Shown one piece after another: positions 43,362 through 50,411 of a stretch of DNA of 64,000 nucleotides (its first letter is position 1; every line of letters starts with the position of its first letter). Both the position numbers and the translations under genes were made by a program. This DNA comes from JAHRAW01 sp965249835. GTDB taxonomy: Bacteria; Pseudomonadota; Gammaproteobacteria; Arenicellales; Poriferihabitantaceae. Below the pieces are notes generated by a model that saw only the letters and a list, made by a program, of their open reading frames with translations, did no database searches and was not told where the DNA came from. The DNA is taken from contig CBDFMY010000001.1 of assembly GCA_965249835.1 (NCBI GenBank), positions 310,001 through 374,000 on the forward strand. The letters are read 5' to 3'.

Positions 43362-43832
43362 TTATTCACCTTCCAGCTGCTCAATGCGAGTTTGCAAGTC
43401 GGCGGCGTGACGACTGGTGTCGGCCAGTTTGGTGCTCAGCATTTGCATTACATGCAACGCCACCTGAGGATTACCGCTAATCAATTCGAGGAAGCGGTTA
43501 TTGGGAATGGCAAGTGCCGTGACCGCGCCGAGTGCTCGCACGCTGGCGGTGCGCCCGGCACCGCTTAGCACTGCCATCTCGCCGATCAGCGTGTTGGCTT
43601 TTGAAGTCGCCAGCAACACCGCCTGCCGGTCGTTACCGGAGCCGAGAATTTCCACCTCGCCGTCGAGGATTACATAAACGCAATCCGAAGTTTCGCCGGA
43701 GTGGAACAGGTAATCCTGATCGGCGTAGTCGAAAACCTCGCAGGTGAACGCCAGCAATTTGAGTTGCTTGTTGTCGAGGCTGGAGAGTAACGGCACCTGT
43801 TTGAGTTGAAGTGCCTCTTTGAGAACTGCCAA
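43362..43832 (-). CDS. Cyclic nucleotide-binding domain protein
   Basis: A 156-residue protein made almost wholly of one CNB domain (QLKLLAFTCEVFDYADQDYLF, hydrophobic strand CVYVILDGEVEIL, phosphate-cassette-like LIGEMAVLSGAGRTASVRAL, shown in parts). No helix-turn-helix follows, so it is a sensor or partner rather than a Crp-type regulator. A TTG start at 43832 is chosen because it gives the usual start with KQVPLLSSLD; the frame is open up to 43973. It precedes the ABC-like gene by 52 bases, an arrangement that suggests the two act together. Confidence 0.8.
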   Translation of the reverse strand: MAVLKEALQLKQVPLLSSLDNKQLKLLAFTCEVFDYADQDYLFHSGETSDCVYVILDGEVEILGSGNDRQAVLLATSKANTLIGEMAVLSGAGRTASVRALGAVTALAIPNNRFLELISGNPQVALHVMQMLSTKLADTSRHAADLQTRIEQLEGE

Positions 43833-44016
43833 TGCGCGACCTTCTGAGTTAAGGAGTAAAGGATAAGGACTGGAATAATACCCGACAGGGTATATGATTG
43901 GGAACTCGTCCGCCCGAATTTGCGAACTATTGTATAAGATTTCAAATACAATCCTCGCCCCTTTCACAACCAATCACGAACTTTCACCAACGATTGCCAA
44001 CCGCCACCGAACCCAC
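43833..44016. promoter_or_regulatory. Divergent promoter region
   Basis: The 184 bases between the CNB-domain gene and the sulfurtransferase gene must hold both promoters. It is AT-richer than its surroundings; GTATATGAT near 43889 and TTGTATAAGAT near 43931 are possible -10 regions. No operator was recognised. Confidence 0.35.
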
Positions 44017-44850
44017 ATGAACCCCAATACCATTCCCCGCGTGCTCGAGCCGCTTGAATTGGCTGCGTTGCTACCTCACGAAGACCTGCTGATTGTGGAC
44101 TTGAGTGCCCGCGAGACGTATCTGCAGGGGCATATCCCCGGTGCGGTTCATCTCGATTACGCCCGACTGATTCTTGGTCAGCCGCCGGCTCCGGGCTTGA
44201 TGCCGCCGACCGAGCAGTTGCAACAAGCGTTGCAGTCCATCGGCTTGAGTCGGGAAAAACATGTGGTGGCTTACGACGACCAGGGCAACAGCCGTGCCAG
44301 TCGTCTGCTGTGGACGCTGGAAGCGGTCGGTCATCCAAAGTCGTCGGTGTTGAACGGTGCCTTGCGGGCGTGGCACAGCGAAGGTCGCGCCATTGCGCAT
44401 GGTCATGAGCCGGGCAAGTCGGGCAAGCCGACAAAGTCGGAAGACTTTTCCATTGAATGGAATCCCGCGGTGATAGCGGACAAGGCATATGTGCTCGGCG
44501 CGCTGGAAAACGAGCAAGTTATGATTATTGATGCGCGCACGCCGGAAGAATACCACGGGCTAAAATCCCCGTCTTTGCGCAATGGTCACATCCCCGGCGC
44601 GGTCAATCTCAACTGGCTGGACACCATGGACCCCGACAATCATTTTCGTTTCAAACCCAAAGCCGAGTTGAACGCGATGCTGGCGCAACTGGGGGTTGAA
44701 CGCGAGCGCGAAATCATCACCTACTGCCAAACCCATCATCGATCGTCTCACAGTTTTGTTATGTTGCGACATCTCGGCTTTGAAAAAATCCGCGGCTACC
44801 CCGGCTCCTGGTCGGAGTGGAGCAATGACCCCGACCTGCCGATCGAATGA
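44017..44850 (+). CDS. sseA: Thiosulfate/3-mercaptopyruvate sulfurtransferase
   Basis: A 277-residue protein with two rhodanese domains. The N-terminal, inactive domain shows DLSARETYLQGHIPGAVHLDY; the C-terminal, catalytic domain shows IIDARTPEEYHGL, GHIPGAVNLNW and the active-site loop TYCQTHHRSSHS with Cys near 237. The loop CQTHHR differs from the CGSG-type loop of mercaptopyruvate enzymes, so thiosulfate is at least as likely a donor. ATG 44017 starts MNPNTIPRVLEP. The DAHP synthase gene begins 30 bases downstream. Confidence 0.88.
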   Translation: MNPNTIPRVLEPLELAALLPHEDLLIVDLSARETYLQGHIPGAVHLDYARLILGQPPAPGLMPPTEQLQQALQSIGLSREKHVVAYDDQGNSRASRLLWTLEAVGHPKSSVLNGALRAWHSEGRAIAHGHEPGKSGKPTKSEDFSIEWNPAVIADKAYVLGALENEQVMIIDARTPEEYHGLKSPSLRNGHIPGAVNLNWLDTMDPDNHFRFKPKAELNAMLAQLGVEREREIITYCQTHHRSSHSFVMLRHLGFEKIRGYPGSWSEWSNDPDLPIE

Positions 44851-44880
44851 ACTGCCTATCGTTAATTATTGTGACTTTCC

Positions 44881-45990
44881 ATGATCGTTATTCTTGATCC
44901 GCAACTGGGCGGCGATTCCCCGGAAACCGCCGCTATCCTCGCATACTTGCGCGCCATGCCGGGCATCACTCCCAAGGTTCATCAGGTAACCGGCGCCCAG
45001 CAGACGCTGACGGAAATTTATTTGGTGGGAAATACCTCAACCCTGGAACGCGCCGAAATCGAAGCACTTGCCGGAGTCAATCGCGTGGTCAAGGTGTCGC
45101 GTTCCTACGCCGTGCTGGGTCGCCACGCCGGCGATTCGCGTTCGTATGGTTTCAATTACAACGGCGTCACCTTCAATCAAGACAACCTCAATATATTTGC
45201 CGGACTGTGCGCGGTGGACACGCCCGAACATGTCGAGCAGATGATGAAAGCGGTGGCTGCGTCCGGGTTTGAATGTACGCGCATGGGCGCGTATAAACCG
45301 CGCACCAATCCGTATTCGTTTCAGGGACACGGCGCGAAATGTCTGCCGTGGGTTTTTGAACTGGCGGGGAAATACGGCATCAAGGTCATCGCCATGGAAA
45401 TTACCCACGATACGCATATCGAAGAAATCAATCACGCGCTCGAACAAAGCGGACATGCGACCGGCGTGATGTTACAAATCGGCACGCGCAACACGCAGAA
45501 CTTTGAGTTACTAAAAGCCTGCGGGCGACAAAATAATCATCCGGTTTTGCTTAAGCGCGGTTTCGGTATCACGCTGGAAGAGTCGTTGAACGCCGCCGAG
45601 TATCTCGCTTCGGAAGGCAATCGCAAGGTGATTTTTTGTTTGCGCGGGATGAAAACCAACATGGGCGACCCGCATCGCAACTTCGTCGACTTCAGCCATG
45701 TGCCGGTGATCAAACGCATGACGCACATGCCGGTATGCATTGACCCATCTCATTCGGTGGGCAGCCGCGAGCGTTCGCCCGATGGCTTGCTGGATTTATT
45801 TCACGCCACCGCCCAGGGCATCATCGCCGGTGCCAATATGGTGCTGATTGACTTTCATCCCAACCCATCCGGCGCGTTGGTGGATGGACCCCAGGCGCTC
45901 ACCATGGATGAATTCACGCATTATATCGAAGACATCAACATTGCCCGCGCCGCGTATCTGGCGCGCAGGAAGTTAGTAGAAGCGAAGTAA
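44881..45990 (+). CDS. 3-deoxy-7-phosphoheptulonate synthase, beta type
   Basis: First enzyme of aromatic amino acid synthesis, joining phosphoenolpyruvate and erythrose 4-phosphate. The 369 residues comprise a ferredoxin-like N-terminal domain of about 90 residues, the type found in Thermotoga and many other bacteria, and a TIM barrel with FECTRMGAYKPRTNPYSFQG, MLQIGTRNTQNFELL, PVLLKRGFGITLEE, FCLRGMKTN, PVCIDPSHSVGSRE. Unlike E. coli AroG/F/H it has this extra regulatory domain. It may be co-transcribed with the sulfurtransferase, though no functional link is evident. Confidence 0.93.
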   Translation: MIVILDPQLGGDSPETAAILAYLRAMPGITPKVHQVTGAQQTLTEIYLVGNTSTLERAEIEALAGVNRVVKVSRSYAVLGRHAGDSRSYGFNYNGVTFNQDNLNIFAGLCAVDTPEHVEQMMKAVAASGFECTRMGAYKPRTNPYSFQGHGAKCLPWVFELAGKYGIKVIAMEITHDTHIEEINHALEQSGHATGVMLQIGTRNTQNFELLKACGRQNNHPVLLKRGFGITLEESLNAAEYLASEGNRKVIFCLRGMKTNMGDPHRNFVDFSHVPVIKRMTHMPVCIDPSHSVGSRERSPDGLLDLFHATAQGIIAGANMVLIDFHPNPSGALVDGPQALTMDEFTHYIEDINIARAAYLARRKLVEAK

Positions 45991-46320
45991 ATTTCACGGC
46001 TTCCAGATGAGTCCGGCTACGTTGGATCTTTTTTCTTGGTTACTTTTGGCGTTTCAAAGAGAGTCACACTTTCCGATTCATCATTGTCTCCCCAACCCGT
46101 CATTCTCGCCGGTAGGCGGGAATCCAGACGCGGCGTAGCCGCGCAAATGGCGGCGGCTTTGCCGCCGGTTTTTCAAGCTGGAATGACGATACGAAAAGCG
46201 TGTTGCCCGGCTTTGCCGGACTATAGTAGTGAACACATACACCCGCCTGCGGCGAGAATCCAGTAAAATACCCGTCGGCGCAGCCGCGGCTAAGCCGCGA
46301 CATATTAATAGAGAACAATC
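45991..46320. repeat. Repeat spacer after DAHP synthase
   Basis: GTCCGGCTACGTTGGAT followed by TTTTTT (about 46011-46034) is a weak terminator candidate. Then come a CTCGCCGGTAGGCGG module, GCGGCGTAGCCGC and GGCGGCTTTGCCGCC hairpins. No gene. Confidence 0.6.
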
Positions 46321-46863
46321 ATGACTGAGAAAGAAAAATTTTTGCGTAGCGAGTTTTGGATGTTTAGTTGGCGTGGTTCTCTACCAAGACCTCATAAATT
46401 ATATGGTGCCTCGGAAAATGATAAAAAAAAGTTTAAGGGTGACAAGATTAAGTTTCGGAAATGCTTAATTAAATTCTGTGATAATAAACTGCTTCCTATG
46501 TATGAAAGCCAAGATGTATCTGAATCGATACATTGCCTAAATATCAAAGAATTAAAAGAACATGCTAATTCATGTTGCTACAAACACGTGCTAGAAAAGC
46601 CGTATTACAACATTGGAGTCGCACAAAAATTACTAAATCTCCAATTAAAATACTTATGGTGCGCGGGCATGTCACAGAAGCCGCCACATTGTCCCATTGA
46701 TGGAACCATCCTGGAATATGTGGGCTGGGATGGCGATTCTTGGACAACATGGGAATCAATTTTTGTATACAAATGGGCAATAAACACCATTACAGAAAAA
46801 GCTCACTCTGAAGGCTGGAAACACATAGCCGACTGGGAACTTTGGTTTTTTAATAACAAATAG
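46321..46863 (+). CDS. Hypothetical protein, low GC
   Basis: I do not recognise this 180-residue protein. It is basic in the N-terminal third (NDKKKFKGDKIKFRKCL), has several Cys and His (SCCYKHV, PHCPIDGT) and many Trp near the end (WDGDSWTTWESIF). Codon use is AT-rich, unlike the core genes, and it borders a group of restriction-modification remnants, so it was probably acquired. A function in defence is possible only by association. No clear Shine-Dalgarno; the ATG follows the repeat by a few bases. Confidence 0.7.
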   Translation: MTEKEKFLRSEFWMFSWRGSLPRPHKLYGASENDKKKFKGDKIKFRKCLIKFCDNKLLPMYESQDVSESIHCLNIKELKEHANSCCYKHVLEKPYYNIGVAQKLLNLQLKYLWCAGMSQKPPHCPIDGTILEYVGWDGDSWTTWESIFVYKWAINTITEKAHSEGWKHIADWELWFFNNK

Positions 46864-46875
46864 AGGAAACCCCTG

Positions 46876-46956
46876 ATGACACAACCAAATTTTTTACGAG
46901 CAGGTATCGGCGGACCAGATGAAAACCAACACACACCAATAAAACCAAACCCATGA
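46876..46956 (+). CDS. Possible 26-codon ORF overlapping the type ISP start
   Basis: ATG 46876 preceded by GAGGAAA, product MTQPNFLRAGIGGPDENQHT plus six residues, ending in ATGA overlap with the next gene. It may be translated to couple the next gene, or be the edge of a deleted gene. No homology recognised. Confidence 0.3.
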   Translation: MTQPNFLRAGIGGPDENQHTPIKPNP

Positions 46957-47486
46957 CCGCGCAAACCTATCTCAAACAACTTGACCAACACTACAAGGCC
47001 GGCAACGCCACCGAGCATACCTATCGCGCGGCGTTGCAGTCTTTGTTGGAAACCACGCTGCCCGACATCGAGGTCACCAACGAGCCGAAGCAGATTGAAT
47101 GTGGCGCGCCGGATTATGTATTGACCCGCAACGCCATACCGCTGGGTTACATTGAAGCCAAGGATCTGGACAAGGATTTGAACGACAAAGCCCACGCCGC
47201 GCAACTGCGCCGCTACACCGAATCGCTCGGCAATCTAATTTTCACCAACTACCTGGAGTTCCGCCTCATCCGCGATGGCGAAGCGGTCGCCACCGTGCGC
47301 ATCGCCGAACTGCGCGGCGGTCGCGTCAAACCGAAACCGGATCAATTTGACGCGTTCACCGACCTGCTCGCCAACTTCGCCGGCTATGACGGCACCACCA
47401 TCGCCAGCGCCAACGATCTGGCACACCACATGGCGGCAAAGGCGCGATTGCACTATACAAACGGCATTTTACGTGCTACTGTTTAA
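46953..47486 (+). pseudogene. Type ISP restriction-modification enzyme, N-terminal fragment
   Basis: About 165 codons match the N-terminal region of large single-chain type ISP / IIG enzymes: TYLKQLDQHYKAGNATEHTYR, TNEPKQIECGAPDYVL, IPLGYIEAKDLDKDL (an E-x-K nuclease-type motif), LRRYTESLGNLIFTNYLEFR, then LLANFAGYD. The protein then ends after LHYTNGILRATV. The helicase, methyltransferase and recognition domains are missing; a C-terminal piece of the same kind of enzyme is at 49150-49434. The intervening 1.7 kb holds other restriction-modification genes, as if they were inserted into or replaced the middle of this gene. Confidence 0.75.
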
Positions 47487-47512
47487 TCATACTCTTCATA
47501 GGTTAGGCAACC

Positions 47513-47860
47513 ATGATTTTTCGATTCGGCGAACTTTTTTGTGGTCCTGGTGGATTGGCACTAGCGGCGAAAAATTCGTCTCTATGTCATAAAGGCGAGA
47601 CATACAAAATCGAACACGTTTGGGCGACTGATTACGATAAAGATACATGCGAAACTTACCGTAGAAATATCTGCCCGCACGACACGAAGTCAGTAATCCA
47701 TCAAGATATTCGAAAACTGACGCTTGCCAGATTAGAGCGTGTCTCTCCCATTGACGCATTAGCGTTTGGGTTTCCATGCAACGATTTTAGTGTAGTCGGG
47801 GAACAAAAGGGAATCGACGGTGTATATGGACCACTCTATGAATATGCCGATCATGGGTAA
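47513..47860 (+). pseudogene. DNA cytosine-5 methyltransferase, N-terminal fragment
   Basis: 115 residues with m5C methyltransferase motif I (FGELFCGPGGLALAA, SAM binding) near residue 5 and motif IV (ALAFGFPCNDFSVVG, catalytic Cys) near 85. It stops shortly after GVYGPLYEY, so motifs VI to X and the target-recognition domain are lost; full enzymes are usually over 300 residues. The DUF3883 nuclease-like gene begins 12 bases later, a typical methyltransferase-endonuclease order. Modification activity is not expected. Confidence 0.8.
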
Positions 47861-47872
47861 TATGGTTGTGTT

Positions 47873-48646
47873 ATGAAACGTCAGAATAAACACAAAAATT
47901 ATGAAATCCTTAACCTGATTGGATATGGTCTAGCCAAATTTGACACCCGCTTTGTGGATTGTTTTGACTTCAAAACAAAAACTTCCTTTTATGAACATAT
48001 AGTGCAGATAGGAATTTGCGATACGATTGGCACAATCAAAAATAGACAAGATTTATTCGACCCATTTTTTGATAATGATAGAAAAGGGTGGTGGCAAAAA
48101 GGAGAGGTTTATATTCATAGAAAAATTCAGATTGATTCGTTATTCGGTCTTCTTGAAGTAGATGATTTTGCAAATATAGTAAAATTTTACATTCAAGAAA
48201 AATACAGCATTCCCACTAAATTTGTTGAAGAAATAAGCCCACTAACGAAAACAAAATTCAAACAATTACAAATTACTGGACGGGAAGCAGAACTGGTTTT
48301 TATGAACAACTTCAATAAATACGATCCTTTCCAAAAAGGCATTTTAGAGGACGCAAGAATGTTTGGCGATGGATATGATTTTCAGATAAATGTTCGAAGA
48401 AATTTTTTCCTTGCCGAAATAAAGGGCCTGAGATCTGGTTATGGTAGTATTAGAATGACCCAAAAAGAATTTACAACAGCTGAAGAATATCAAAACGACT
48501 ATGCGTTAGTGGTGGTGACTAATCTGGATGACACACCTAACATGAACGTTATTTTCAATCCTGTGGATAAAATAGATTTCACAAAGAAATCTATTAATTC
48601 AAAGCAAATTAATTATCATACACGCTCATTAACATGGGGGGAGTGA
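47873..48646 (+). CDS. DUF3883-like putative restriction endonuclease
   Basis: A 257-residue AT-rich gene. The C-terminal half resembles DUF3883, a PD-(D/E)XK-type nuclease domain found with restriction systems: AELVFMNNF, then GDGYDFQINV (possible active-site Asp), FLAEIKGLRS (E-x-K) and MTQKEFTTAEEYQNDYALVVV. The N-terminal half is unassigned and may recognise DNA. The reading frame is intact. Its cognate methyltransferase just upstream is truncated, which would be harmful if this enzyme were active on the cell's own DNA; it may be unexpressed, inactive, or rely on another methyltransferase. Confidence 0.65.
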   Translation: MKRQNKHKNYEILNLIGYGLAKFDTRFVDCFDFKTKTSFYEHIVQIGICDTIGTIKNRQDLFDPFFDNDRKGWWQKGEVYIHRKIQIDSLFGLLEVDDFANIVKFYIQEKYSIPTKFVEEISPLTKTKFKQLQITGREAELVFMNNFNKYDPFQKGILEDARMFGDGYDFQINVRRNFFLAEIKGLRSGYGSIRMTQKEFTTAEEYQNDYALVVVTNLDDTPNMNVIFNPVDKIDFTKKSINSKQINYHTRSLTWGE

Positions 48647-48653
48647 AATCAAT

Positions 48654-48875
48654 ATGAATGCATTTGATTGTCAAGATTCCTTAAATGAATATGATGAAAT
48701 ATTACAATGGGTCGGTGATATCTGCCTGAATTTGGATTATTGGGATTGCGGATGTGAAAGTGATTATATCCACCCTATTAAGAAACTGGTATGCAAAAAA
48801 TGTGATGTCTCTCAAGAAGATTCTCCATCAAGTCGAGAAGATGAAGTAAATCGCTATATCCACATATATTCATAA
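48654..48875 (+). CDS. Hypothetical small acidic protein
   Basis: 73 residues, AT-rich, with a possible metal-binding cluster: CGCESDYIHP followed by LVCKKCD. GGGGAG lies 8 to 13 bases before the ATG, and it follows the nuclease-like gene by 7 bases, so it is probably in the same transcript. No family recognised. Confidence 0.55.
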   Translation: MNAFDCQDSLNEYDEILQWVGDICLNLDYWDCGCESDYIHPIKKLVCKKCDVSQEDSPSSREDEVNRYIHIYS

Positions 48876-48876
48876 T

Positions 48877-49140
48877 TCACGATTCTTCCCCGAAAGACCG
48901 ATTCAATTCACTGTATTGACCGATAATGATAGAACTTTAATCTGCACTCGCGCACAAGACGACGGCAAAGCAATTCATACGCCTCAAAATAACAGTTTGC
49001 TTGGCGAGTATTTTAGAAATCGACTGGGGTTGGCTTCTAGTCAATTCGTCGAAAAGGAACATTTGGAACAACATGGTCGTACTGATGTTACATTTTATAA
49101 AATAGACGACGAAACGTATTTTATGGATTTTTCTGTATAG
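48877..49140 (+). pseudogene. PLD-type (NgoFVII-like) restriction endonuclease, C-terminal fragment
   Basis: About 85 codons resembling the C-terminal DNA-binding part of phospholipase-D-fold endonucleases: FFPERPIQFTVLTDNDRTLI, KAIHTPQNNSLLGEYFRNRL, GRTDVTFYKIDDETYFMDFS. Homology appears to begin near 48880 without a proper start; TTG 48916 is the only nearby start codon. The catalytic PLD domain is absent. It is the third different nuclease or methyltransferase relic in this 3 kb segment. Confidence 0.65.
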
Positions 49141-49149
49141 TTGTTCTGA

Positions 49150-49434
49150 CAGGGCAAGTGAAGTGGGTTATGGATTCCCTATCTACCTTCACCCCGACAG
49201 TAAAAACCGCTCGGTGAAGTGCATATCAACAAAACACAATACTTCAGCGAAGTGCCCGAAACCGCCTGGAACTTTTACATCGGCGGTTACCAACCCGCGC
49301 AAAAATGGCTCAAAGACCGCAAAAACCGCACCCTAAACCACGACGACATCATCCACTACCAGAAAATCATCCTCGCCCTGTTTGAGACCGCCCGACTGAT
49401 GAAAGAAATTGATACCGAATGGCAACCGCATTGA
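49150..49434 (+). pseudogene. Type ISP restriction-modification enzyme, C-terminal fragment
   Basis: The tail matches the last ~70 residues of type ISP enzymes: VHINKTQYFSEVPETAWNF, IGGYQPAQKWLKDRKNRTL, DDIIHYQKIILALFETARLM. In another frame just upstream GYGFPIYLHPDS (about 49166-49201) looks like an earlier part of the same enzyme, so a frameshift or deletion lies near 49205-49219. With the N-terminal fragment at 46953 it brackets the segment, suggesting one ancestral gene. Confidence 0.68.
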
Positions 49435-50260
49435 ATGTAGTCCGGCTCCGCCGCCGATAATGATAGCGGCTACGCCGCGAATGGTGGGTTTTTGAATAAT
49501 GTCGTGGCTTGTCTTCTCAAAAAACGGTATTTTTGAGAAGATAAATGTGGAAATGTACCCTAATTTCTCAAAACTCTTCTTTTTTGAGAAGTTAGCGAAA
49601 AAATCGCCGGGAGCGCCATGAATTGATTGGCGCGAGCGAAGCGAGCCCGAAGGGCGCGTATCAAGGATGATACGCGCAAAAGGCAAGCGCAATGACGAAT
49701 GATAGGCAACAGTGAACTGAAAGGACAAAAGCGCGTTGAGATGCCAAAGCACATTGAGAATAAGGAGTTCGGCTACGCCGAACGGTTTAACAACTGGATT
49801 GCCCGGAACAAGCCGGGCAATGACAAATGATAGGCAACAGTGAACTGAAAGGACAAAAGCGCGTTGAGACGCCAAAGGCACATTGAGAAAAAAGCTGGCG
49901 GCTACGCAGCCGATAATGATAGCGGCTAACGCCGCTGAGTTTTTTAACTGGATTGCCCGGAACAAGCCGGGCAATGACGAATGAAAGGCAATGGTAAATC
50001 GGAAAGTGTGACTCTCTTTGAGAGGACAAAAGCACACGAAAAAACCCTGGTATGCCGAACTATTAGTATCATTACGCAAGCGTGACGCACCGGGCGGCTT
50101 GCGCCGCCACTCTGGATCCCCGCCTACCGGCGAGGATGACGAATGGGGGGGGGGGGGGGGGTAACAAGTAAATCGAGAAGACAAAGGCGCGTTGAGAAGC
50201 CAAAGCACATTGAGAAAAAAGCCTGGTTTCACCAGACTCATTAATTACGAACAAACATTG
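49435..50260. repeat. Very dense palindromic repeat cluster with a G17 tract
   Basis: Inverted copies of the TTCTCAATGTGCC module (about 49700-49760, 49835-49885, 50170-50225), CCGGGCAAT palindromes (49797-49822, 49955-49980), AGCGGCTAACGCCGCT and TTCGGCTACGCCGAA hairpins, two TTTTTGAGAAG-flanked short inverted repeats (49505-49600), a CGCCTACCGGCGAGG module and a run of 17 G at 50145-50161. No gene is credible. Confidence 0.75.
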
Positions 50261-50411
50261 AGCGCAGATTATTTTTCGTCAGGCGAGGCGCGCAAGGAGC
50301 GGTGGAGCGCGCTTACATTAAGTAAGTAAGCGACAACGAGACGCAGCGCAACACTACACTACACAGCACAACGACCAAAACGACCATGGCGACGAAAAGG
50401 CAAACACATAC
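50261..50411. repeat. GGCGAGGCGCGCAAGGAGCG-type repeat
   Basis: A copy of the ~110-base repeat family also seen near 26930, 31438 and 35910: GTCAGGCGAGGCGCGCAAGGAGC, then TTACATTAAGTAAGTAAGCG, GCGCAACACTACACTACACAGC and ACCATGGCGACGAAAAGGC. Confidence 0.65.
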
